From IMG/VR virus record IMGVR_UViG_3300030333_005053, positions 1 through 36,570 of that record: DNA of 36,570 bases; one strand, given 5' to 3'. Source of the stretch: a virus. The notes below the pieces were generated by a model that made no database searches, had not been told where the DNA came from, and was given only the letters and a program-made list of their open reading frames with translations. The translations under genes were made by a program, and so were the position numbers. Numbering within the stretch: the first letter of the stretch is position 1; every line of letters begins with the position of its first letter. Shown one piece after another: positions 28,953 to 36,425 of this stretch.

Positions 28953-30209
28953 TTAGCTGGCCGCGGTTGCGTACTTGATAGCGTTCTGCTGCACCGTGTC
29001 GCTATCGCTGCGCAAGTAAGCGACAAAGCTGGCTTGAAACTGATCAAAGTTCCAATCGTCGCTACGGCGAAGCGTAACGCCTTGAACGCGGCGGACGAAG
29101 AATTTATCCATCCGCCCAAACAACAGACACTTGCTTGCGCTACCGCTTGCCATATCTTGATTGATGGCGACGGGATAGCCAAGCAAAGTACCGGGCGCGC
29201 CAGATTGTAGATTAGCTGGCAAAAACAACGGACGATTTTGCGAATCAGCGATTTCTTTAATCTGCCGGAAAATGGTATCGTTGAACATCCACGAAGCGCC
29301 TTGGCGGTAAGACGGATCAACCGCATGCTCAAGCGTCAAAAGTTCTTCGTAAGTGACGGCCGTATTTGCGGCAAGCGTCAACGACGAATCAGCCGCGGAT
29401 GTTACGATTCCATCGTGCTGGCTGCTTCCGGTTCCGGTTGTCAGCAAAGCGTTTTCGCCTCGCGCCAAACGCTCGCCAAGCAGCGAACCAATCAACGAAC
29501 CAACATCCACGACGCCATCCTGCAACATTTCGTAACTAACGTTGACGATATCGCTGGTCACCTTATAGGCGTTCAACGTCACTTTTCCGAACGTCGGATC
29601 GGTTTCATCATCGGCTGTATTCTCCGCGAGAATGCTTCCGCTGTTGCCGGTATCCGTAACGGTCGGCATTTCCAGAGCGCCGCCGCCGGGCGTCGTGATA
29701 ACGCGAGCCACGCCGGACACGTTTCCAAATTCAACCATAGCTCGCTCAATTTCGGCCATCATTGAAGTCGGTACGGCGTTACCGCCAGCCGATGCAGTGC
29801 CAACGCTCAAATCGCGATATTCCGGCGACAAGTGATTGACGCCGCATTTTTGAGCCGCGCGAACTTGTTCCGCGGTTGCGCGGTTGCCAAGCGTATAAGC
29901 GCGGAAAGCCAATTCGCGATCCGCCGCCGTTGGTTCCGATTCGGGAGCTTCGCGTTCTTGCTTGGCTTCCCAAGCTGCGCGCTCTTCCGATTCAAGTTGT
30001 TCGTCGGACTTATTAAGCGTTGACGTTTCAATCTTTCGGGCAACTTCAATCCGTTTATCCAAGTCGTCAACTTTGGCGGCAAGTTCGCTGAAGTCGCGTT
30101 GTTCGTCGTCTTTGAAAGATCGGTCTTCGGTTTCACAAGCGTTATGAATCGCCTGCATGGCTTCAAATGCGTCGTTGCGTTGTTGGTGCAATTCGTTTAA
30201 TGATGGCAT
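28953..30209 (-). CDS. Major capsid protein, HK97 fold
   Basis: This encodes 418 aa. Residues 1-105 are charged and coiled-coil (LNELHQQRNDAFEAMQAIHNACE, KVDDLDKRIEVARKIE), the scaffold-like delta domain removed by the prohead protease. From about 125 the mature HK97 shell protein follows: 'SAGGNAVPTSMMAEIERAMVEFGNVSGVARVITTPGGGALEMPTV', 'ERLARGENALLTTGTGSSQHDGIV' and 'LLGYPVAINQDMASG...CLLFGRMDKFFVRRVQGVTLRRSDDW'. Shine-Dalgarno AAAAGG precedes the ATG. The protease gene is normally adjacent, but here a plus-strand cassette lies between them. Confidence 0.92.
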   Translation of the reverse strand: MPSLNELHQQRNDAFEAMQAIHNACETEDRSFKDDEQRDFSELAAKVDDLDKRIEVARKIETSTLNKSDEQLESEERAAWEAKQEREAPESEPTAADRELAFRAYTLGNRATAEQVRAAQKCGVNHLSPEYRDLSVGTASAGGNAVPTSMMAEIERAMVEFGNVSGVARVITTPGGGALEMPTVTDTGNSGSILAENTADDETDPTFGKVTLNAYKVTSDIVNVSYEMLQDGVVDVGSLIGSLLGERLARGENALLTTGTGSSQHDGIVTSAADSSLTLAANTAVTYEELLTLEHAVDPSYRQGASWMFNDTIFRQIKEIADSQNRPLFLPANLQSGAPGTLLGYPVAINQDMASGSASKCLLFGRMDKFFVRRVQGVTLRRSDDWNFDQFQASFVAYLRSDSDTVQQNAIKYATAAS

Positions 30210-30361
30210 CGTTTAACCTTTTGGTTTGTGGAAAAATTTGCGCAAGAGAGCGTCAACTTGTCGCGGATGGTCGCGAGAGAAATCAATGCAGGGATTGATG
30301 CATTTAATTTAACCGCTAAACAAATCAGCGTCATTTGCGGGAAAAACGACGTTTTTTGCTA

Positions 30362-30391
30362 TTGGTGCAAACGTTTCCCGGCCGATATATT
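30362..30391 (+). promoter_or_regulatory. Promoter of the reverse-oriented cassette
   Basis: TTGGTG (30362-30367), an 18-base spacer and TATATT (30386-30391) form a fair sigma70 promoter pointing into the cassette. It would start at about 30398, inside the palindrome at 30399-30414. This lets the cassette be expressed independently of the structural operon that runs the other way. Confidence 0.5.
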
Positions 30392-30398
30392 ACGAGCG

Positions 30399-30414
30399 GC
30401 GCGAACGTTCGCGC
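30399..30414. promoter_or_regulatory. Perfect 16-bp palindrome, operator candidate
   Basis: GCGCGAACGTTCGCGC is a perfect dyad placed just after the TATATT box, covering the predicted start site. A regulator bound there would block the cassette promoter. This is the usual arrangement for self-contained phage 'moron' genes. Confidence 0.55.
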
Positions 30415-30440
30415 GAACAATTAACAAAGGAGCGCAAGCC

Positions 30441-30677
30441 ATGAAAGCAGAACTCGCTGATTTTCTTTTCTACGACGGCGAAGACACGTTTGAACAGCGG
30501 ACCGTTTTTGATTGCATTCAAACGCAAGCCGTTCTCAACGCGATGCAAAACGAAACTTGCCCGGAAACAATGCGCGGCATTATCAAGCTAGCAATACACG
30601 ACCGGGAATTTGCCCGCGATTACTTGACGCCAGCGGGCGCCATCGGATGCAAGTGGAGAACGATAAATGACGAATAA
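30441..30677 (+). CDS. First cassette protein, unknown (start ambiguous)
   Basis: This encodes 78 aa from the ATG at 30441, preferred because AAAGGAG lies just before it and the promoter/palindrome lies upstream. The protein ('MKAELADFLFYDGEDTFEQRTVFDCIQTQAVLNAMQNE') is acidic and helical, no family known. The same frame is open back to a GTG at 30228. That extension contains a helix-turn-helix-looking stretch, LTAKQISVICGKNDVFCYWC. If the long form is real (149 aa), the gene could encode its own regulator, but no ribosome site supports it. Confidence 0.6.
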   Translation: MKAELADFLFYDGEDTFEQRTVFDCIQTQAVLNAMQNETCPETMRGIIKLAIHDREFARDYLTPAGAIGCKWRTINDE

Positions 30678-30783
30678 AACGTTTGCCATTTTTTCCGCGT
30701 TGGTTTTTGTTTTTTTGATCGTCTGCCTTTTGACCAACCTTTACGCAACGTTTAAAGTTTGGCGGGCGGGTTACCTCCTTTGA
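30667..30783 (+). CDS. 38-aa single-pass membrane peptide
   Basis: The ATG at 30667 lies inside the end of the previous gene (11-bp overlap), and the frame runs 38 codons: MTNKTFAIFSALVFVFLIVCLLTNLY, then a short basic tail (FKVWRAGYLL). One clear transmembrane helix spans residues 6-24. It is coupled to the upstream gene and followed at once by a terminator. Possible roles are membrane-based superinfection exclusion or a small lysis protein; nothing is proven. Confidence 0.62.
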   Translation: MTNKTFAIFSALVFVFLIVCLLTNLYATFKVWRAGYLL

Positions 30784-30796
30784 CCGCCGTTGAGGA

Positions 30797-30828
30797 CAAC
30801 GCCCGGTTTCGGCCGGGCGTTGTTTTTT
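30797..30828 (+). terminator. Intrinsic terminator inside the cassette
   Basis: CAACGCCCGG-TTTCGG-CCGGGCGTTG is a perfect 10-bp stem followed by six T residues. It ends the first two cassette genes; the methyltransferase ATG is 15 bases further on, so read-through or a separate promoter must feed it. Confidence 0.82.
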
Positions 30829-30842
30829 AAATAGGGGAAATC

Positions 30843-31601
30843 ATGACTCCGTATTTTGAAGATGATTTAATAAAAATTTATTGCGCTGATTGCAACGATG
30901 CTTTTGATTTTATTGAAAACGTTTCGTTAATTGTTACAAGTCCGCCTTACAATCATTTAGGAAATCGGTTGCCGAACAATCCAACCGGATTGCATGGCGA
31001 AAGCAATTGGGTAAACGACACAAAAAAAAATTGTTATCCCGATGATATGGATGAAAGCGAATATCAAAAATTGATGATTGATATTTTCAAAAAGTCAAAA
31101 CAATGCGTCAACGAAAACGCTTCATTGTGCATCAATCACAAATGCCGCTGGCGAAATAAAACGTTGCTGCATCCAATTGATTTAATTAATCAACTCAAGC
31201 CGGATTGGAATTTGAGGCAAGAAATTATTTGGCAGCAACCCGGATCAACAACTTTAAACGCAAAACTTTTCGCGCCAAACGATGAAAGAATTTTTTGGTG
31301 TACTGGCGGCGATAAATTTAAATGGAATCAACCAGCAGCGTCTTTTCTAAGCGTTTGGAATATATCGCACGAAAAAAGACAATCAAACAATCATCCTTGC
31401 CCTTATCCGACTGAGCTAGTTAAACGACTAGTGATTGGATTAACAGACGAAAATGATATTGTTCTTGATCCATTTATGGGAAGCGGAACAACATTGGTTG
31501 CCGCAAAAATGCTAAACAGGAAAGCAATCGGAATTGAGAAAGAAGAAAGATTTTGTGAAATTGCAGTTGATCGGTTACGTCAAAACGTTTTGAATTTTTA
31601 A
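30843..31601 (+). CDS. DNA methyltransferase (beta-class, N4-cytosine or N6-adenine)
   Basis: This encodes 252 aa. Catalytic motif IV, TSPPYN (32-37), comes first, then a target-recognition middle part, motif X-like 'HPCPYPTELVKRLV' (184-197) and motif I, DPFMGSGTT (209-217, AdoMet binding), with 'AIGIEKEERFCEIAVDRL' after it. This order is the beta class of amino-methyltransferases. Ser before PPY favours N4-cytosine but does not exclude N6-adenine. No restriction endonuclease gene is adjacent, so it is a solitary enzyme that may protect phage DNA. Its codons are visibly more AT-rich than those of neighbours, which suggests recent transfer. Confidence 0.9.
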   Translation: MTPYFEDDLIKIYCADCNDAFDFIENVSLIVTSPPYNHLGNRLPNNPTGLHGESNWVNDTKKNCYPDDMDESEYQKLMIDIFKKSKQCVNENASLCINHKCRWRNKTLLHPIDLINQLKPDWNLRQEIIWQQPGSTTLNAKLFAPNDERIFWCTGGDKFKWNQPAASFLSVWNISHEKRQSNNHPCPYPTELVKRLVIGLTDENDIVLDPFMGSGTTLVAAKMLNRKAIGIEKEERFCEIAVDRLRQNVLNF

Positions 31602-31624
31602 ATTTAACGAACGGAGTCTAAACG

Positions 31625-32029
31625 ATGCGCGGGTTTGTTTTGTTTTTGTTGTTGTGTTTTGTTTCGCCAGCAATGGCCGAAACATGTTGCAAAAAAATTG
31701 ATTGCAAGATTTGCGTTTACGAATTGCGCGTTATTGAACTTTGCAACGTTGAGCGCGAGAAACGCGGATTGCATCCGCTCAAAAGATTGGCGGATCTTGT
31801 GACGGCTTGCCGAAAGCATAGCGCCGTACAACGCGCCCGCCGGTCAATGCATCATGGCAACCTTGCCGGATGTTCCGCGGAAAACGTTGCGGTCGGTCAA
31901 GAATCGCCGGAACAAGTTGTGCGCGCTTGGATGAATTCAAGCGGGCATCGCGCCAACATTCTATCGCGTCGCTGGCAATGCATCGGCTACGGCCGCGCCG
32001 GCAAATACCATACGCAACAATTCAAATGA
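31625..32029 (+). CDS. Secreted CAP-domain (SCP-like) protein
   Basis: This encodes 134 aa. A signal peptide (MRGFVLFLLLCFVSPAMA, cleaved before ETCC) is followed by a Cys-rich stretch and a compact CAP domain: 'IELCNVEREKRGLHPL', HHG at about 76-78, 'AENVAVG' (Glu86), and 'WMNSSGHRANIL' (His108). The two His and the Glu of the CAP cavity are present. Bacterial CAP proteins are secreted and poorly understood, some linked to spores or envelopes. In a phage it may act at the envelope during lysis or exclude other phages. GGAG precedes the ATG; a strong terminator follows. Confidence 0.82.
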   Translation: MRGFVLFLLLCFVSPAMAETCCKKIDCKICVYELRVIELCNVEREKRGLHPLKRLADLVTACRKHSAVQRARRSMHHGNLAGCSAENVAVGQESPEQVVRAWMNSSGHRANILSRRWQCIGYGRAGKYHTQQFK

Positions 32030-32049
32030 TTGGGCGCGTTGCCCAACAA

Positions 32050-32090
32050 AACGGCCGCGGGCTTCGGCTTGCCCGCGGTCGTTTTTTTTT
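32050..32090 (+). terminator. Strong intrinsic terminator closing the cassette
   Basis: AACGGCCGCGGGC and GCCCGCGGTCGTT form a 13-bp stem with one G-T wobble and an 8-base loop, followed by a nine-T run. It ends the plus-strand cassette two bases before the stop of the oppositely oriented protease gene and insulates the structural operon. Confidence 0.85.
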
Positions 32091-32092
32091 GC

Positions 32093-32752
32093 TTAATGAT
32101 ACTTGTAAAGCGTTGAGCGCATTCCCAAGCGATCAAGCGTTACCTTTGCTTTTTTCATGGCATCCGCTAAACCGTCGGCGCGTTTTTCATTGCGCCAGTT
32201 TTCATAAGATTGTTGTGCTTCGTGTTGATCAGCTTCGCGGATGCTTGACGTTGAAGCAGTGTAAGCCGGATTGACGACCGGACCGACTTCAAACAATCGC
32301 ACCAATTCCAATTCGCGGACGTCTGGCTCGTCGTCTTCGCCCTCAATCCATTTGTCGCGCAGCGGGATAAATGTAAAGCTGCTGCCTTTAACGTCGCCGC
32401 GTTGCATGCTTGTCACCAAGTCGCGGTAGAACGTTGTGGAGCTTGCTTTGACTTTGTAACGCAAGCCGACGTTGTCGACCATTAGCGAAAGCGTTCCGGC
32501 CGACACGCGCCCCAAAACTTGCATATCATTATGATTGTAGGTCGCGTAGACTTCCGACGCCGCGGGATCGCTTTGCAAATCGTCAAACGCGCCCGGCATA
32601 ATTCTTTCGGCGACTCCATCCCACAAATCGTAAGTCGTTCCCGGTTCATCCGCGCGATAGAACGGAGCGCCAACGCCGCTAATATCTGGCAAGTCGCCAT
32701 CGCCCGCGCGAAGTTCCAAAGTTGCATTCGTGAATCGTTTTACTTTTTGCAT
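32093..32752 (-). CDS. HK97-type prohead protease (S78)
   Basis: This encodes 219 aa. Catalytic elements: His74 in YNHNDMQVLGR, Ser125 in VKGSSFTF, and acidic Glu155 in LFEVGPVVNPAY. This is the His-Ser-acid arrangement of the herpesvirus-like S78 proteases, which cleave the capsid delta domain and then themselves. The usual 'FEVSPV' reads FEVGPV here. GGAG precedes the ATG, which overlaps the portal gene by 13 bp. A plus-strand cassette separates it from the capsid gene. Confidence 0.9.
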   Translation of the reverse strand: MQKVKRFTNATLELRAGDGDLPDISGVGAPFYRADEPGTTYDLWDGVAERIMPGAFDDLQSDPAASEVYATYNHNDMQVLGRVSAGTLSLMVDNVGLRYKVKASSTTFYRDLVTSMQRGDVKGSSFTFIPLRDKWIEGEDDEPDVRELELVRLFEVGPVVNPAYTASTSSIREADQHEAQQSYENWRNEKRADGLADAMKKAKVTLDRLGMRSTLYKYH

Positions 32753-34377
32753 TGTTTCGACTCCAATAATTCAATCGCTCGCGAAACGGTCCATTCGTTT
32801 AGCGAAGTTTCAAAATCAGTTACGCGCGTTTTGAGTTGGTCCGGCTGGCAATCGGCGGCGTTTAAAAGTCCGTCGCTAATGTGCTCCAAATAATTTTTGC
32901 ATTCTAAATCGGCATCGGCGCCCGCAAGCCGCAACGCCGGCCAAAGCATTTCCTTGATGATTGGCATTTGCTCCGTCAATTGATTGACGCCGGCAAGATA
33001 CTTTTCGGGCGATAATTTTTTGGCCCGTAACATCATCCGCTTGTTGACGCGCTTGAACGCATCAACGAGCGCGGCTTGCCTTGCCAATAAATCCGATCGC
33101 GAGTTTTCCGATTCTTCAAGTTCGTAATCTTCTGACAATTCGCTTTCATCAATTGTTTGCATGTTCATCGGCGTTATGCAAACATCGCCGCCAGCAATTG
33201 GATTTAGATTTTCTTCTGCGCGAACTTCGTTTCGCGTTTTGATTCCCCACTGAATCGCAGTTGAATAAGCGGTGAAACGTTCCGACGTGTCAGCCTTAAA
33301 CAACGCATCAAGTTTGAACTCCGCAAAATGTGAGTCGCTATCCATTTCGCGCTGGCTGAAAAGCTTTGCGTTTGCTTCGGCTTCAATTCTTGAAATCCAT
33401 TTGCCAAGCGTTGAATTAAAATAAGATCGGTTCTCTTGTTCAACGCTTGAGTATGAAGTGCGCGAATCGTCGCCAAGTTTGCCCGGCGGTAAGTTGAAAA
33501 ATCTAGCGATATCCTTGATTCCGAAATTTGCAACTTCAATCAACATTGCGTCTTCCGGACTAACGCCCATATCAGACCAAGTAATGCCCTCCTCTAAAAG
33601 CGCCACGCGATGATGATTGCCTTGCCCTTGATGCCGAGCGTTCCAACCGCGCAAAAAGTTTTTGCGTGCGTCTTCGGTAAGCTGGCCGGGATGACTTAAA
33701 AACCCTTGAGCGACCGCGCCATTCGCGAAGAACTCTGCACCATATTGATCGGCCGCAAGTTGTTTGCCAATTGTCTGCGCGGCGAAATGAACGATTCCGC
33801 AACCGCCGTTGTAATTGACGGTCAATCCTTGCAGGTGAAACATTTCCTCCGCTGCAACAATTTTCGGGATATGATCAAGATCGCCGCAAATTGTGTTGTT
33901 GCGAATACGATAAAAGTTGCGCTGGCCGTCCCAACAACATTCAACGTTTTCGGTATGAATCCAATGCAAGCCAATCGGATTAAATTGGTTGTCGCGTTCA
34001 ATGTAGCTATACGAGTTACCATACAACAAAGCGTGCGAAATCATTCGCGAGCGCCAAAGATTGGCCGTCAATCTATTGTTGGCGCTACGTTTCAAAATAT
34101 TGTACGCGGCGTGATTTGTTGCGCGTTGTTTTCCGCTGCCGTGTTCCGTTTCAATTCGCTCGTAGACAATCAACGGCAATCTACTAATATCGCCGCTAAT
34201 TAAATCAATGCCTTGCCAGACTGGCGAATAGGTCAACGCTTTGTCGGCGTCAATTCTAATGCCGGCGTTTGTTTGCGTTGACGTGTTGTAGAATTCGTCC
34301 CAATGTTCAACGTCGGTCAAGCTGCCCGTGTACCCCTTGTAAGCGCGCTTGAGCTTTTCAATAAACGTTATCTTCAT
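32740..34377 (-). CDS. Portal protein (HK97 family)
   Basis: This encodes 545 aa. Typical landmarks are 'ADKALTYSPVWQGIDLISGDISRLPLIVYERI', 'HALLYGNSYSYIERDNQFNPIGL', 'FNLPPGKLGDDSRTSYSSVEQENRSYFNSTLGKWISRIEAEANAKLF', and an 'RNEVRAEENLNPIAGGD' motif near residue 398. It forms the twelve-subunit DNA gate at one capsid vertex. The C-terminal about 130 residues are charged and probably helical. No clear ribosome site precedes the ATG, so coupling to the terminase gene 4 bases upstream is likely. Confidence 0.92.
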   Translation of the reverse strand: MKITFIEKLKRAYKGYTGSLTDVEHWDEFYNTSTQTNAGIRIDADKALTYSPVWQGIDLISGDISRLPLIVYERIETEHGSGKQRATNHAAYNILKRSANNRLTANLWRSRMISHALLYGNSYSYIERDNQFNPIGLHWIHTENVECCWDGQRNFYRIRNNTICGDLDHIPKIVAAEEMFHLQGLTVNYNGGCGIVHFAAQTIGKQLAADQYGAEFFANGAVAQGFLSHPGQLTEDARKNFLRGWNARHQGQGNHHRVALLEEGITWSDMGVSPEDAMLIEVANFGIKDIARFFNLPPGKLGDDSRTSYSSVEQENRSYFNSTLGKWISRIEAEANAKLFSQREMDSDSHFAEFKLDALFKADTSERFTAYSTAIQWGIKTRNEVRAEENLNPIAGGDVCITPMNMQTIDESELSEDYELEESENSRSDLLARQAALVDAFKRVNKRMMLRAKKLSPEKYLAGVNQLTEQMPIIKEMLWPALRLAGADADLECKNYLEHISDGLLNAADCQPDQLKTRVTDFETSLNEWTVSRAIELLESKQCKK

Positions 34378-34380
34378 TTG

Positions 34381-36000
34381 TTAAACCAGAATCGGCCCTC
34401 TTGTTTCGTAGATACTTCCAGCCGATTGCCCCGCTGCTATCGCGACCCCTAACGCCATGACGGCGGCAACAATTCCGTCGATCTTCTTTCCGCTTCCATG
34501 CGGCGGCCGTACTGGCCGAATGTTTCCGTTATGATCCGCGTGAACTTCTACGTTCTCGGCGCACCAACCAAGCATTGGATTTTCGCCATGGTCAAGCGTT
34601 CCCGCCAAAACGCAAGCCTCCAATTCTTTGCAAGGCGCGGACAATGTTGCGGCGCCTTGCCGAACTTTCACCATTGGAACGCCAGCGGATTCAAGACGCA
34701 TGCTCAACCCTTCAGCGTTCCAAGGATCAAAGCCAACGTAACGAACGTTGTAACGTTCGCACGCTTCAACGATGAATTTTTCAATCCAACTTTGATCAAT
34801 GCGATGGCCGGGAATTACTGTCAAATGCCCTTGATCAGCCCACGTTGAATATGGGACACGATCCCGCTTTTCTATTTCATGCATTCGCTTTTCAGGAATC
34901 CAAAAATGCGGACGCAATTTAAATCCGCCGTCGGGAGTCCTTGCCGCCAAACAAACGCAAGTTAGATCGGTCGTTGCCGACAAATCCAAGCCAGCAAACA
35001 CAACGGTTTCGCGCTCAAAGTCCGTTTGCGTTGTGGCGCATTTGCGCCAATCGTCCATCATCAACCATCGCATTTTTTGCGAAGTCCATTGGTTGCAATG
35101 CAAACGCCGAAACGTGTTTTGATACGACGGTTCATTTATCGCGCGGTTGCATTCCGCAGCCATGTAATCTTCGCGCAGACTGATCCCGAAATTTGGATTT
35201 GATTTTTTCCAGACTTCCGGATCTTGCCAGTCGTCGTTTTCTTCGGCTTCGTAAATGACCGGCAAGTAATACGGATCGTCAATCTTTCCATCGCGCACGC
35301 CCTTGGCGTATGAATACTCCTTGTAGCAAATGCTTTCGCGATCATGGCCGGCGGTAGTAATCCAAATGCAAACGGGCTGCGGTCGGGCGCCCATTCCCGT
35401 TTGCAAAACGTCGTACATTTTTCGCGTCGGCCATGCGTGCAATTCATCGCCGCATAAAAACGAAATATCAAACCCGTGCGACGCTTCTTCGTTAGCTGGA
35501 ATGGCGCGCAAAAAACTATCGCGATAAATAATCCGTCGTTGTGAATCAACGACTTTGCAAACGTCCTTTAGATCTTTGTTCGCGCGTAACATTGCGGCCG
35601 CCGTTGCGAAAGCCAAGCTCGCTTGCTCGCGGTCGGCGCCCGCGCAATAGTTTTCGCCGCGGGCTTCGCCATCGCATAGCATGACAAACAACGCTTCGCC
35701 AGCGGTCCAAGTTGTCTTGCCGTTTTTGCGCGGAACGGTCCGAAACGATTTGCGGAAGCGTCGCGTTCCGTCCGGACGGAGCCAACCATACATTGTCGCG
35801 TTTACGTCCGCTTGCCACGGTTCCAATACAAACGGCTTGCCGGCCGCCGGGCCTTTTGTATGTTGCAAGCAATCCGAAAAAAAGTTGACGGCGCGGCGCG
35901 CGTGTTCTGGTGACCAAATGCAATCGCCAGCATTTGCGGACGGATCAAACACGACGCCGCTTGCGTTAATGGTCGGCGGATTTTCAAAACGCGCAGTCAA
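34381..36000 (-). CDS. Terminase large subunit
   Basis: This encodes 539 aa. ATPase: Walker A 'RTVPRKNGKTTW' (87-98), Walker B 'FLCGDELH' with Asp185-Glu186, coupling motif 'WITTAG' at about 213-218. Nuclease (RNase H-like): Asp339 in FAGLDLSATTD, Asp425 in VGFDPWNA, Asp508 in KKIDGIVAAVMALG. This is the Terminase_1 family found in HK97-like cos phages. It pumps DNA into the capsid and cuts concatemers. The ATGA overlap with the small subunit gene supports co-translation. Confidence 0.94.
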   Translation of the reverse strand: MTARFENPPTINASGVVFDPSANAGDCIWSPEHARRAVNFFSDCLQHTKGPAAGKPFVLEPWQADVNATMYGWLRPDGTRRFRKSFRTVPRKNGKTTWTAGEALFVMLCDGEARGENYCAGADREQASLAFATAAAMLRANKDLKDVCKVVDSQRRIIYRDSFLRAIPANEEASHGFDISFLCGDELHAWPTRKMYDVLQTGMGARPQPVCIWITTAGHDRESICYKEYSYAKGVRDGKIDDPYYLPVIYEAEENDDWQDPEVWKKSNPNFGISLREDYMAAECNRAINEPSYQNTFRRLHCNQWTSQKMRWLMMDDWRKCATTQTDFERETVVFAGLDLSATTDLTCVCLAARTPDGGFKLRPHFWIPEKRMHEIEKRDRVPYSTWADQGHLTVIPGHRIDQSWIEKFIVEACERYNVRYVGFDPWNAEGLSMRLESAGVPMVKVRQGAATLSAPCKELEACVLAGTLDHGENPMLGWCAENVEVHADHNGNIRPVRPPHGSGKKIDGIVAAVMALGVAIAAGQSAGSIYETRGPILV

Positions 36001-36425
36001 GCCAGATACCTTTGCGTCGTCGACATTTCTTGCGGCTTGCTGCCAAGTCCGGCAAGCTTGGCGCGGTCAACCGGACTGAACCCAAAGCGCGACGCCAAAC
36101 CCTGCCACTTGTCAAACGCGCGGCCGGCCAACTGGTAATCCAGATCTAGCTGCGCTTGGCGAAGCGTTGCGTACCATTCGCAAAGTTGTTCTAGCGCCGC
36201 TTGATCAAGCGACGTCGCCAAGCCAAGCCGCGTCAATTCTGGCACGACTTGCGCCCACATGTGCCGGCAGAGTTCCGCATGCTCTCCGTTGCCGTCGAAA
36301 CGTTCCGGCATCGCGGCAACGCCGGCCGGTTTAATTTCGTCGGGAATGTCTCGCTTGCCGGGATTCCCCTCAATCAATTTGATCGCCGCCGGTTTTGGTT
36401 TTCGGCCGCTTCCGATTCCGCCCAT
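35997..36425 (-). CDS. Terminase small subunit (P27 family)
   Basis: This encodes 142 aa. The start 'GGIGSGRKPKPAAIKLIEGNPGKRDIPDEIKPAG' is the P27/Terminase_4 signature, followed by helical 'AELCRHMWAQVVPELTRLGLATSLDQAALEQLCEWYATLRQA' and 'SRFGFSPVDRAKL'. It recognises the packaging site and loads the large subunit. The ribosome site is unusual: TTAGGGGGGGAATC, a run of seven G residues just before the ATG, part of the G-tract array of the window end. Confidence 0.92.
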   Translation of the reverse strand: MGGIGSGRKPKPAAIKLIEGNPGKRDIPDEIKPAGVAAMPERFDGNGEHAELCRHMWAQVVPELTRLGLATSLDQAALEQLCEWYATLRQAQLDLDYQLAGRAFDKWQGLASRFGFSPVDRAKLAGLGSKPQEMSTTQRYLA

